Assembly (NCBI GenBank): GCA_028723425.1
Contig: JAQYEZ010000066.1
Span: 1 to 33,873, forward strand
Direction of reading: 5' to 3'
Source: Peptoniphilaceae bacterium
GTDB taxonomy: Bacteria; Bacillota; Clostridia; Tissierellales; Peptoniphilaceae
Length of the DNA stretch: 33,873 bases
Position numbers and translations under genes: made by a program. The stretch's first letter is position 1. Every line of letters begins with the position of its first letter. The notes under the pieces are model-generated. The model ran no database searches. It was given only the letters and a program-made list of their open reading frames with translations, and was not told where the DNA came from. Shown piece by piece: positions 24,628-32,500 of the stretch.

Positions 24628-25127
24628 TAGTATATCCTTTCAAAAGTTTTATAATGATCTTTACTATAAAAAATATTGCCCTTCTCATCATAAACTAGCC
24701 TTTCTTTTCCCCTTTTTCCTCCCTCATAATTTACATCAGCTTCCTTATAAGAAGAATCGGGCAAAGTTTTTTCATAATTTCCAAACCTGTCTCCACCAAT
24801 AACTCCCTTTTCTGTCACAAGCCATAAATTATTCTCTTTAGAAAGCCACCCTTTCTCTCTTGCCTGTTTTTTGCTTAGATAATTTTTGGGAAGCTTATTA
24901 TAAAGATGGATATAGGCTGCCACATCCTCCATTTTATAATAGGGCTTATCTTCTTCTATACTTTCCTCAGCTTCTATAGCAACATTAGCCCCATCCTCAA
25001 CAGACTTTTGGTCACTTACAAGCTTACTTTGATCAAGGCTAGGCCTCGTACAAGCTGAAAAGCTTATCATTAAAATAAGACATAGGACTAGTTTTTCTAA
25101 TATCCTAAAATTCTTTAATCTTTTCAT
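24627..25127 (-). CDS. Lipoprotein barnase-family guanyl ribonuclease
   Basis: A 166-residue secreted RNase. The N-terminal signal ends in a lipobox (MISFSAC, lipidated C26), followed by an acidic linker (about 27-64) and a barnase domain (65-166). Residues aligned to Bacillus barnase are all kept: K86 (K27), general base E129 (E73), R139 (R83), R143 (R87) and general acid H158 (H102), within KEADVNYEGGKRGKER and KDHYKTF. The enzyme would cut RNA after G outside the cell while anchored to the membrane. It is coupled to barstar by TAATG and heads the GntR/ABC string. An AGGAG site stands 7 bases before the ATG. Confidence 0.92.
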   Translation of the reverse strand: MKRLKNFRILEKLVLCLILMISFSACTRPSLDQSKLVSDQKSVEDGANVAIEAEESIEEDKPYYKMEDVAAYIHLYNKLPKNYLSKKQAREKGWLSKENNLWLVTEKGVIGGDRFGNYEKTLPDSSYKEADVNYEGGKRGKERLVYDEKGNIFYSKDHYKTFERIY

Positions 25128-25147
25128 AATCTTACTCCTGTGCTACT

Positions 25148-25156
25148 ATTATATCA
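25148..25156 (-). promoter_or_regulatory. Extended -10 promoter of the barnase-barstar string
   Basis: TGA followed by a perfect TATAAT on the minus strand, 20 bases before the barnase ATG, with no good -35 hexamer. Transcription would begin just before the CAGGAG ribosome binding site at 25135-25140, giving a leader of only about 14 bases. Confidence 0.55.
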
Positions 25157-25288
25157 AAAAGGATTGGAATAGCTACACCTATTTCTATAAGCCTTACAAG
25201 GGATTATTATAAATATCATAGAAAAGCTAAGATAAGATGCCAGTTTTTCAATATTTGTAAAAAATAAATATGAATTTTGTAAAAAAAT

Positions 25289-25317
25289 TTGACTTTTATC
25301 AAAAATCCGAGTATACT
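25289..25317 (+). promoter_or_regulatory. Promoter of tRNA-Pro
   Basis: TTGACT and TATACT with exactly 17 bases between, each one base from consensus. The -10 ends 21 bases before the mature tRNA. This is the strongest sigma-A type promoter in the window. Confidence 0.85.
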
Positions 25318-25338
25318 GTAATAGTCAGTTAAACAAAT

Positions 25339-25415
25339 CGGGGTGTGGCGCAGCTTGGTAGCGCGCGTGGTTTGGGACCATGAGGTCGAAGGTTCGAATC
25401 CTTTCACCCCGACCA
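25339..25415 (+). tRNA. tRNA-Pro (anticodon TGG)
   Basis: A 77-base gene with the full cloverleaf. The acceptor stem CGGGGTG pairs with CACCCCG, and the D-arm contains GGCGCAGCTTGGTAGCGC. The anticodon stem CGTGG/CCATG holds the loop TTTGGGA, and the T-arm contains GGTTCGAATCC. CCA is encoded. It reads CCA and other proline codons by wobble. It has its own promoter and terminator and stands alone between two leftward operons. Confidence 0.98.
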
Positions 25416-25422
25416 TTTTTTA

Positions 25423-25453
25423 TAAACGACTTGTATAAGCGTTTTATTTTTTT
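25423..25453 (+). terminator. Terminator of tRNA-Pro
   Basis: AAACG and CTT on the left pair with AAG and CGTTT on the right, with one bulged A and a GTAT loop. A T-rich tract follows (TTTTATTTTTTT). It starts 8 bases after the tRNA 3' end. Confidence 0.6.
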
Positions 25454-25529
25454 GCCTACTTTTATCACTTTTTATGATTTTTAATAATTAGGATAAATTT
25501 CAAATACTACTTGCTCTTATAAGTTTTTA

Positions 25530-25567
25530 CAAAAATATCTGCTCATAAAGTAAGTATAAGCAGATAT
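25530..25567 (-). terminator. Terminator of the sugar-acid operon
   Basis: On the minus strand ATATCTGCTTATA pairs with TATGAGCAGATAT over 13 bases (one wobble) around a 7-base loop and is followed by a T run. It lies 24 bases after the stop of the reductase gene and marks the operon end. Confidence 0.8.
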
Positions 25568-25591
25568 AAAAAGCGTTGGATTACATATTTA

Positions 25592-26602
25592 TTACTTAGA
25601 TAAGGAAATTATTTTTTTATAGATTTCATCATCTATTTCTATTCCATTTTTCAAATTTTTCTCTTTTCTCATTTTACTTCCTTGGCCTGGATATCTTATG
25701 GATACATTGGCATTTATTTTGTGAGCTTCTTTTATTTGCTTTTTTATCATAGATATTTTCTCTTCTATTTCCTCTTTTGTAGAAAATACCAGGGGATTTA
25801 TTGCTATAAAAATTTGTGAGCAACCAGTACAGTTCCAACCATTTTCTTTATCCATATCATAAGTTGACCTACCATTTGCAAGTATGGATGCCATCATATC
25901 CAAACATATAGCCAAGGCCGATCCTTTCCAATAACCTATAGGCAACAACCTTTGAGTTTCTTCAATTTCACTTGGATTATCTGTAAGCTTACCATACTTA
26001 TTGTAGCCACCTACAAAGGGTAGTTTTTCTCCTGAAAGTTTTACCGTTTCTAGTTTTCCGTAAGAATATTGTGATAGAGCCATATCCAAAACAACATTTC
26101 CCGATTCAGACGGTATTGAAATTGAAATAGGGTTATTGCCAAGGTTTATCTGATCGCTTCCCCATAAAGGCATAATAGATTCTGTGTTGGTCCAAATAAG
26201 ACCTATCATGCCCTTATCGGCAATTTTTTCAGTATAAGTACCGGCCCTCATCCAATGACTTGTATTTTTTAGGCTAAGTAGACCTATTCCAAATTCTTTG
26301 GCAATTTCTGTAACTCTATCGCAGGCTTTTAGGGCATTGATTACTCCAAAGCCCATTTGACCATCGTAATTTTCAACATTGCCAAACTTATTTACTAAAG
26401 TCATAACTCCTTTTGTATTTATTAAGCCGTCTTTGATAAAATCTACCAATCTAGGAATTCTATTTACGCCATGTGAATTGACTCCCTTTAGAGTAGAATC
26501 TGCATGTACTGTAGCCATAATATCTGCATCATTTGAATCAACTCCATTTTTTATCAATACTTGTTTTATTATTTCTTTTAATTCTTCATAGCTTATTTTC
26601 AT
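25592..26602 (-). CDS. Malate/lactate dehydrogenase-2 family reductase, 2,3-diketo-L-gulonate reductase-like
   Basis: A 336-residue NAD(P)H-dependent oxidoreductase of the Ldh_2 family. From memory it is closest to E. coli DlgD/YiaK. Shared blocks are NSHGVNRIPR (conserved H44), NTSHWMRAGTYTEKIADKG and IGLIWTNTESIMPLWG. LPIGYWKGSALAICLDM, SQIFIAI and the terminal NGIEIDDEIYK also match. DlgD reduces 2,3-diketo-L-gulonate to 3-keto-L-gulonate, and in E. coli its gene also lies with a TRAP transporter (yiaMNO). The substrate here could be another 2-oxo acid. Its ATG overlaps the stop codon of the HEXXH gene (TAATG); GGAG lies upstream. It is the last gene of the operon. Confidence 0.85.
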   Translation of the reverse strand: MKISYEELKEIIKQVLIKNGVDSNDADIMATVHADSTLKGVNSHGVNRIPRLVDFIKDGLINTKGVMTLVNKFGNVENYDGQMGFGVINALKACDRVTEIAKEFGIGLLSLKNTSHWMRAGTYTEKIADKGMIGLIWTNTESIMPLWGSDQINLGNNPISISIPSESGNVVLDMALSQYSYGKLETVKLSGEKLPFVGGYNKYGKLTDNPSEIEETQRLLPIGYWKGSALAICLDMMASILANGRSTYDMDKENGWNCTGCSQIFIAINPLVFSTKEEIEEKISMIKKQIKEAHKINANVSIRYPGQGSKMRKEKNLKNGIEIDDEIYKKIISLSK

Positions 26603-27243
26603 TATTTCTCCTTATTGGTAGCTTTCATTATTTTTTCATATACTATATCTTCTTTGCCATATGCCATTGATAGAAAATAGTTTATTAAAATCGGGTTAAT
26701 ATTAAGCTTAAGTAAGACTTTTGCAAATGCCATTGCACCAATCTCACTAGAAGTTTTTATTTTTGATTTCTTATTAAAAAGAAACATTTTTTTATAACTG
26801 ACATAGGCATTATTTGTATAAAGATTTTTATTTTTAAATTCAATTTCGTGATATACTTCATGCGCTACAATAATATCTTTTATTTTTACATTTCCAAATA
26901 TATCTGTTTTGATTTTTCTAAGCTCATCATCTGCCTTTTTTATATTTTCCCAAAAAAAGATTATAGTGTCAGGCTCTTGGAATTCTGCAAGTTTAAAATA
27001 TGAAAAAGCATTGTCACTTGGCATCATCTTATATTTTAATCCAAAATCTAATGCTAGTTTATCAATATTGATTCTTTTTCTACTTTTTAATAAAGATTTA
27101 GCTTCATTTATGCCAGATGAGGCTGATTTTTCTATTAAAGAAGCCTCATCTGATATCTTATCATATAAAAAGTCTTCTTTTAAAAGCATTCTATAAAGAT
27201 AATAATCATCTATCTCTAAAAGTTTTTTTAATTTATTATCCAT
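26602..27243 (-). CDS. Unrecognised protein with HEXXH metalloprotease motif
   Basis: I do not recognise this 213-residue protein as a whole. It has a zinc-protease signature: AHEVYHEIEF gives HEVYH at 128-132, and SSEIGAMAFAKVLL supplies a likely third ligand, E167, as in ImmA/IrrE-type gluzincins. The first ~60 residues are helical and charged (LKKLLEIDDYYLYRMLLKEDF). There is no helix-turn-helix, signal peptide or membrane segment. It is translated in lockstep with both neighbours (TAATG at each end), inside a sugar-acid operon, which is unusual for a protease. It could cleave a regulator, process an enzyme or act as a metal-binding subunit. Confidence 0.6.
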   Translation of the reverse strand: MDNKLKKLLEIDDYYLYRMLLKEDFLYDKISDEASLIEKSASSGINEAKSLLKSRKRINIDKLALDFGLKYKMMPSDNAFSYFKLAEFQEPDTIIFFWENIKKADDELRKIKTDIFGNVKIKDIIVAHEVYHEIEFKNKNLYTNNAYVSYKKMFLFNKKSKIKTSSEIGAMAFAKVLLKLNINPILINYFLSMAYGKEDIVYEKIMKATNKEK

Positions 27244-29369
27244 TATAGATCATTCTTTGCTCCTATTAAGATAATATCTTCTGCACCAGAACGCAAACTC
27301 AATTCAGAATCAAGAAGCATATTTAGTTGATCAAGACTGTTTAGGCCTTCAAAATCTACAATTTTTGCGCCAATACAAAGATAAATATCAGGATTTAATT
27401 TTATATCTGATTTAAAAACAGCCAAATCTTTCCATAATTTTGCAACTACAGACCTAATAGATGCACTTGTAGTTTCTACAGCTATAGCATCTGCTCTTTG
27501 TAACTTTATAAATCCTTTATTATCTATGGCTCTGATTTCAGATTTTTGACCCTTCTTGGTTGAATAAACTCTAAAATATTGGTTACTTGCTATATTATCT
27601 ACCTTATCAAGATCAACTCCTAAACTTTGGGCTGCTAATTCTAAAGCTTCATCTTTTGTTATTTTTTTAGATAATTCCTGTGTTGCGATCTCTGTAGAAC
27701 CTGTCGCTATAGCTCTTACTTTAGATGTTTGTTGGTCTATTTCTATCTGAATTTCAACAGACTGGCTAGTTGCACCTGACTTAATAACTTGGTCAGTTGC
27801 TTCTGCCCTTAAATTCATTATATCCTCATTTGTTGGTTGTGGTATTACTCTTTCTACAACGTCTCTTACCATAGCCAAGGCAACACCAATAGATGAGATA
27901 ATCTCAGCCTTGTCGGCTACTTTATAAGGTAAGTTAAGTTTTTTAGCTGCAAATGGAAGTAAGACTTTGGCACCTCCACCTCCACCAATTATTGTGGTTT
28001 GAGAATGTTCAACCTTGTATTTATCCATTAATTCTAATATTACTGCATTTGTTGTATTGGCCGCATCTTCTAGAACAGCTTCTGCAGCGGCTATTTCGTC
28101 CATATTTAGAAATTCTGCCAATAATTTAAAACATTTCTTTGCACTTTCTGGGTAGCCATAAGAATAGTCACCTTCTTTAACTAGACCTAGGGCATTTGCT
28201 GCACAAGTAGTTGTTAAAGCATATTCTTTGCCATTGGCACGGATAGCTATATAGTCTTTAGGATCTCCTTCTTTTGGTGAAATTTGAATGACTTCTGCCT
28301 TATCAAATTCGCTAGGCTCTGTAAAGGCTACATAAGGAAGATTGGCTATATGGCAAGATCTAGGGCCAACATGAATTATCTTTCCATTATTAGCTCTAAT
28401 CATAGAACCCCCAGCGACTCCTACGGTATGAACATCCATAGAATTAACCATAGTTCTTTGTCCACCTACAACTGCATAGTCAATCATAGGTCTACCGTTT
28501 TTTATAAGACCAATATCAGTTGTTGTACCACCTACTTCAAAAAATATACCATTTGAAACTTTTAAATACATTAAGGCTCCAACAGTAGATGCTGCAGGTC
28601 CTGAGAGCATGGTAAGTACTGGTCTTTTTCTCATTTCATCTATATCCATAACACCACCATCGCCTCTCATAATCATTAGTGGTGCTTTTATACCAGCTTT
28701 TACTACAGCTGACTGTGTTGAATCTGCTGTTTCAATCATTCTCGGAAGGATTGAGCCGTTTATTACTGATGTTCTAGTCCTTCTAGTAAGTCCATATAAT
28801 TTAGAAATTTCTGATGCACAACAAACCTCAATACCTTTTTCTTTTCCAACTTCCTTAATTAAGATTTCCTCTTTTATATCATCAACTCCAAAAGTTTTCG
28901 AAGCTGCAATTACTCCACAACCTTCAAGAATTAATTCATCTATCATTTGGCTTACTGTTTGTTTAGAGAACTCTTTTTTAAGTATAAATCTATAAGCTGT
29001 CTGTATTTTTCTTTTACCTGAACTATCAAGATTTATATCTTTAATATTTCCTTGAATTCTTGATAAGAGTCCTACCAAGCCGCCCTTAGAAATTCCAATA
29101 ATACCAACCTTGGCTACATCTCCTTCAACAAGAGCATTTGTAGCCTGAGTAGTAGAATGAGCTATAAAACTAACTTCATCAGATGAAATATTATTTTCTG
29201 TTAAACACTTACGAAAAGAATCAATTACTCCTTTACTTACTCCTAGTTCATCCTCATGGGTGGTTGGAACAATGCCAATGCCTACTATTTCGTAATTAGA
29301 ATTATCTATAGCGACAGCCTTTGTATTTGTACCACCTACATCAATTCCTACACGTATTTGTCTACTCAC
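27243..29369 (-). CDS. Hydantoinase/oxoprolinase family protein (HyuA type)
   Basis: A 708-residue ASKHA-fold ATPase-like enzyme. Nucleotide-binding motifs are GIDVGGTNTKAVAID (8-22), EVGGTTTDIGLI and GGGGGAKVLLPFAAKKL. The HyuA blocks HSTTQATNALVEGDVAKVG and MRGDGGVMDIDEM with LSGPAAS are also present. Relatives hydrolyse cyclic amides or carboxylate ketones with ATP, normally with a HyuB partner and sometimes a third subunit. No HyuB lies in the window, so it may act alone or on a different substrate. It lies 9 bases after the permease gene and is coupled to the HEXXH gene. The C-terminal ~150 residues lack motifs that I know. Confidence 0.85.
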   Translation of the reverse strand: MSRQIRVGIDVGGTNTKAVAIDNSNYEIVGIGIVPTTHEDELGVSKGVIDSFRKCLTENNISSDEVSFIAHSTTQATNALVEGDVAKVGIIGISKGGLVGLLSRIQGNIKDINLDSSGKRKIQTAYRFILKKEFSKQTVSQMIDELILEGCGVIAASKTFGVDDIKEEILIKEVGKEKGIEVCCASEISKLYGLTRRTRTSVINGSILPRMIETADSTQSAVVKAGIKAPLMIMRGDGGVMDIDEMRKRPVLTMLSGPAASTVGALMYLKVSNGIFFEVGGTTTDIGLIKNGRPMIDYAVVGGQRTMVNSMDVHTVGVAGGSMIRANNGKIIHVGPRSCHIANLPYVAFTEPSEFDKAEVIQISPKEGDPKDYIAIRANGKEYALTTTCAANALGLVKEGDYSYGYPESAKKCFKLLAEFLNMDEIAAAEAVLEDAANTTNAVILELMDKYKVEHSQTTIIGGGGGAKVLLPFAAKKLNLPYKVADKAEIISSIGVALAMVRDVVERVIPQPTNEDIMNLRAEATDQVIKSGATSQSVEIQIEIDQQTSKVRAIATGSTEIATQELSKKITKDEALELAAQSLGVDLDKVDNIASNQYFRVYSTKKGQKSEIRAIDNKGFIKLQRADAIAVETTSASIRSVVAKLWKDLAVFKSDIKLNPDIYLCIGAKIVDFEGLNSLDQLNMLLDSELSLRSGAEDIILIGAKNDL

Positions 29370-29378
29370 TTTTGCCTC

Positions 29379-30683
29379 CTATCTTCCAAAAAATATGAAA
29401 ACCAGAATTAAATTACAAACACAAATTAGCCAAGCCCAAAGTACTCCTGTTTTCATGAAATTTTTTACACTAACTTTACTATAATTTAGAGCCCATAAAT
29501 TCCATGATTGAGTAGGGCATGCTGATAAATTCATTGCTATTGTAGGAACATACATCAAAGTAAATAGAAATGGTGTTGAGTAATTACCCAAAGCATTTAA
29601 AATTCCAACTGTTGCAGCTCCAGCTCCAAATATAGTCAAAGGACCTCTAAATAGACCTAAAGGTGCAAAAATCATAAAGGCTATGGCTAATCCTAAGGTT
29701 GTTTTTGGTAGTATACCACCTAGGATTGGATCAAAAAATGGTGCTGCAACCCCTGAAATCTTATTAAACATTGGAAGTATAAATAAAAATCCTAACAAAC
29801 CTGCTACATCTATAACTCCCTCATAAAATGTAGAGGAAATAATTCTTGATGTTTCTGACCAAGATGAGCCTATTTTACCGCAAACTATCAAGCCAAATAA
29901 AGAACCAACTATAAAGGCTGGAATGGTAGCCCAAGAAAAGAAAATAGCTAAAGCTGTTGGAATAATAGGAGTAATTAAAGCAATTGCCGGTATATTATCT
30001 GTAGTTTCTTCCTTATTCAAATCTATGGCCCAGGCCTTTCTTATTTTTCTATTCTTGGAAAAAACTTTCATATATGAGAACAACATAAGGCTAATAAATA
30101 TCAACTGAACAATCATTGCCATACTTGCCCATCTAATATATTCCTTATCGTAAGCCATATCATTAAAAATTGCCTGCATTTGAGAAAAAAGAACAGGATT
30201 TAAATACATACCACTGCCAACAGACATTAAATATGATGTTACTGCCAAGTATTTTGGTACACCTAGGGATAGAAGAATAGGCAAAACTATTACCCCTATT
30301 GCTACAACAGCACCTGCTCCAAAAGTTGCCGTAAAGATAATACCTGAAACTATAGAAAGCAAGACAGTAACTATAAAGGGATCATCTCCTCCAAGCTCAG
30401 TTACAGATTTTATAAGTTTAGAAGCTATGCCAGTATCAACTAGAATTTTTCCAAACCAAGAACCAAAAATAACATTAACAGCTGTGGCACCCCACGACTC
30501 TGGACCTGCCTGCAAAATATCAGTCATTCCTTCTTGCCAGCTAATTTTGCCTCCAATAATACTTAAAGCCAACCAAAACACAGCCATAACAAGAAAACCT
30601 GTCATTAGATTTCCACCTTTAGCTGCATAGATAGCAAGGGCAATATAACTTAAGATAAGTATGATGCCAATAAACAGTTCCAT
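29379..30683 (-). CDS. Ion-transporter superfamily permease (GntP/citrate-type)
   Basis: A 434-residue membrane protein with about 11-12 segments arranged in two halves, as in ion-transporter superfamily carboxylate permeases (GntP, CitMHS, DcuC). Glycine-rich re-entrant-type stretches are GIIFTATFGAGAVVAIGVIV in the first half and GLFRGPLTIFGAGAATVGIL in the second. The exact family is not certain. By context it carries an organic acid or cyclic amide used by the HyuA protein directly downstream. A strong GAGGAG site precedes the ATG. It has 89 bases of upstream DNA with a possible promoter of its own, so it may be expressed separately from the TRAP genes. Confidence 0.78.
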   Translation of the reverse strand: MELFIGIILILSYIALAIYAAKGGNLMTGFLVMAVFWLALSIIGGKISWQEGMTDILQAGPESWGATAVNVIFGSWFGKILVDTGIASKLIKSVTELGGDDPFIVTVLLSIVSGIIFTATFGAGAVVAIGVIVLPILLSLGVPKYLAVTSYLMSVGSGMYLNPVLFSQMQAIFNDMAYDKEYIRWASMAMIVQLIFISLMLFSYMKVFSKNRKIRKAWAIDLNKEETTDNIPAIALITPIIPTALAIFFSWATIPAFIVGSLFGLIVCGKIGSSWSETSRIISSTFYEGVIDVAGLLGFLFILPMFNKISGVAAPFFDPILGGILPKTTLGLAIAFMIFAPLGLFRGPLTIFGAGAATVGILNALGNYSTPFLFTLMYVPTIAMNLSACPTQSWNLWALNYSKVSVKNFMKTGVLWAWLICVCNLILVFIFFGR

Positions 30684-30716
30684 TAATTATCTCCTCTTTC
30701 TTTATTGTTAAATCGA

Positions 30717-30735
30717 TGCTTTTATATTATAAGCA
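30717..30735. promoter_or_regulatory. Candidate promoter/operator before the permease gene
   Basis: A 19-base imperfect palindrome (TGCTT-n-TA-n3-TA-n-AAGCA) contains a minus-strand TATAAT at 30726-30731, about 43 bases before the permease ATG. Such a dyad over a -10 box is where a repressor would act. No regulator gene is adjacent in the window, and the -35 is poor, so this is tentative. Confidence 0.35.
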
Positions 30736-30772
30736 CATTCCAATATATTTTATGACTAGACCTTATCAAGAC

Positions 30773-32050
30773 TTATACAAGAGCTAAAGATATTGCTGGT
30801 ACAAAAGTTATTAACAACAGAACTATAACCATAATTATATAAATAAATTTCATACTAGCAGCTAATTTTTCAAAACCAATATTTGAAATTGCAGATCCCA
30901 AAAATAGAGTTGCTCCAACTGGAGGTGTTAATAAACCAATTCCAAGATTTAAAATTAATATTACTCCAAATTGGACAGGATCTACACCAATTGATGTTGC
31001 TATTGGCAATAATATTGGAGTAGCTATAAGTATAATCGGTGACATGTCCATAAGTGTGCCAAGAATTAATAGCAAAAGATTAATTAGTAATAAAATAACT
31101 ATAGGGTTAGAAGAAACTCCATAAATACTTGATGATACCATTGCAGGAACTTTTAAATAAGCAAGTAACCATCCAAATGCATTTGATGTAGCTATCAATA
31201 AAACTATCATGGATATGGTCTTAGCAGAACTTGCTACAACTTTAACTATATCTTTAGCTGACATTTCTTTATAAATGAATACTGACACTATAAATGACCA
31301 AACACAGGCTATAGCAGCTGATTCAGTGGCCGTAATAAAACCAGTTGTAACCCCTATAACTACTATTACAATTGATAAAAGCCCCCAGATTGATTCGACA
31401 AAAGCTTTAGCAAATACCTTCACATTGAATTTATTACCAACCGGGTAATTATTCTTTTTTGATATTATGTATGAATAAATCATTAAAGATATACCTAGAA
31501 CTACACCTGGTAGGATACCTGCAATAAATAAAGAACCAATCGAAACTCCACCTGCTACCATTGAGTAAATCACCATATTATGGGATGGAGGTATTAATAA
31601 ACCTGTTACAGAAGATGACATTGTAATATCTGTTGCAAACTGTTTATCATATCCTTTCTCTTCCATTTCAGGAATCATAATTGGTCCCAATGTTGCTGTA
31701 CAGGCAGTTGATGAACCTGATACAGCTCCAAAAAGCATTGAGGCAAATACAGTAACCATGGCAAGTCCACCCTTCATCCATCCTACTAAGGAATATGCCA
31801 AATTTATTAATCTTTTAGCTATACCACCCTTACTCATTATATCTCCCATCAGAATAAAAAATGGAATAGCCATAAGCGAATATGAGTTTACTCCTGAAAT
31901 CATATTTTGAAATACCATCTCTAAAGGAATATCCAAATATAAACTTGTTACTATTGCTGATATACCGATTGATAAAGCAATTGGAACTCTTAAAATAATC
32001 AAAACAAAAAATGTAAGTAAAAGTATTGCTATTGCTAAACCTGTTTGCAT
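30773..32050 (-). CDS. dctM: TRAP transporter large permease subunit (DctM)
   Basis: A 425-residue integral membrane protein with about 12 segments, the sodium-driven channel part of a TRAP transporter. Typical DctM blocks are LRVPIALSIGISA, SYSLMAIPFFILMGDIMSKGGIAKRL, GAVSGSSTACTATLGPIMIPEM and SSVTGLLIPPSHNMVIYS, together with LNLGIGLLTPPVGATLF. It overlaps the dctQ end by 16 bases, with GGAGGTGG 5 bases before its ATG. The substrate is probably an acidic sugar, judged from the neighbouring KDG-kinase-like and DlgD-like enzymes. Confidence 0.95.
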   Translation of the reverse strand: MQTGLAIAILLLTFFVLIILRVPIALSIGISAIVTSLYLDIPLEMVFQNMISGVNSYSLMAIPFFILMGDIMSKGGIAKRLINLAYSLVGWMKGGLAMVTVFASMLFGAVSGSSTACTATLGPIMIPEMEEKGYDKQFATDITMSSSVTGLLIPPSHNMVIYSMVAGGVSIGSLFIAGILPGVVLGISLMIYSYIISKKNNYPVGNKFNVKVFAKAFVESIWGLLSIVIVVIGVTTGFITATESAAIACVWSFIVSVFIYKEMSAKDIVKVVASSAKTISMIVLLIATSNAFGWLLAYLKVPAMVSSSIYGVSSNPIVILLLINLLLLILGTLMDMSPIILIATPILLPIATSIGVDPVQFGVILILNLGIGLLTPPVGATLFLGSAISNIGFEKLAASMKFIYIIMVIVLLLITFVPAISLALV

Positions 32051-32499
32051 AATTCCACCTCCTGTTCTATAGCTGAAAGTAATACAATAACTCCAAAAAC
32101 TGGAATTGATGAGTACATTACGCTAGCAGGTAAATATATTCCTGTGATAATGTTATTTCCAGCAAGAGTTGTTAATTTTATTCCAAAAATTATTGCAGAA
32201 ACTCCAATTATCATCCATAAAATCAAAGTTAAATGTTCTATATTATTGATAATTTTTTCATTTAAGAAGTTATCCAAGATTGTCATTCTTATATGAATTT
32301 TGTCCATTACTCCCAAAGCTGCTGACAAAAGACAGAACCAAACCATTATCAAAAGCGCTACTGATTCACCCCATGCAGGCGATGAACTAAAAACACTTCT
32401 CATTAAAGCAACATATGATACTACGATAACTAGAGAAATTAGCAAAATTGATAAAATACTTTTTAGTATTTTATTTAAAGACTTTAGTAAGGTTTTCAT
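32035..32499 (-). CDS. dctQ: TRAP transporter small permease subunit (DctQ)
   Basis: A 154-residue protein with four membrane segments (about 13-33, 45-63, 83-105 and 120-142). It carries the DctQ family pattern SPAWGESVALLIMVWFCLLSAALG followed by KIHIRMTIL. It forms the membrane complex with DctM. The reading frame extends 22 codons upstream into the dctP end, but the ATG at 32497-32499 is chosen because GGAGG lies 9 bases before it, inside the dctP end. It lies one base after the dctP stop codon. Confidence 0.92.
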   Translation of the reverse strand: MKTLLKSLNKILKSILSILLISLVIVVSYVALMRSVFSSSPAWGESVALLIMVWFCLLSAALGVMDKIHIRMTILDNFLNEKIINNIEHLTLILWMIIGVSAIIFGIKLTTLAGNNIITGIYLPASVMYSSIPVFGVIVLLSAIEQEVELCKQV

Positions 32500-32500
32500 T

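Noticed and set aside
25216..25416. A 66-codon open frame on the minus strand beginning with a VKGFEPSTSWSQ-type peptide
   Set aside because: It is the antisense of tRNA-Pro; this kind of peptide is a well-known false annotation opposite tRNA genes.
28609..28995. A 128-codon plus-strand open frame
   Set aside because: It is fully inside the HyuA gene on the other strand and is composed of antisense codons without domain features.
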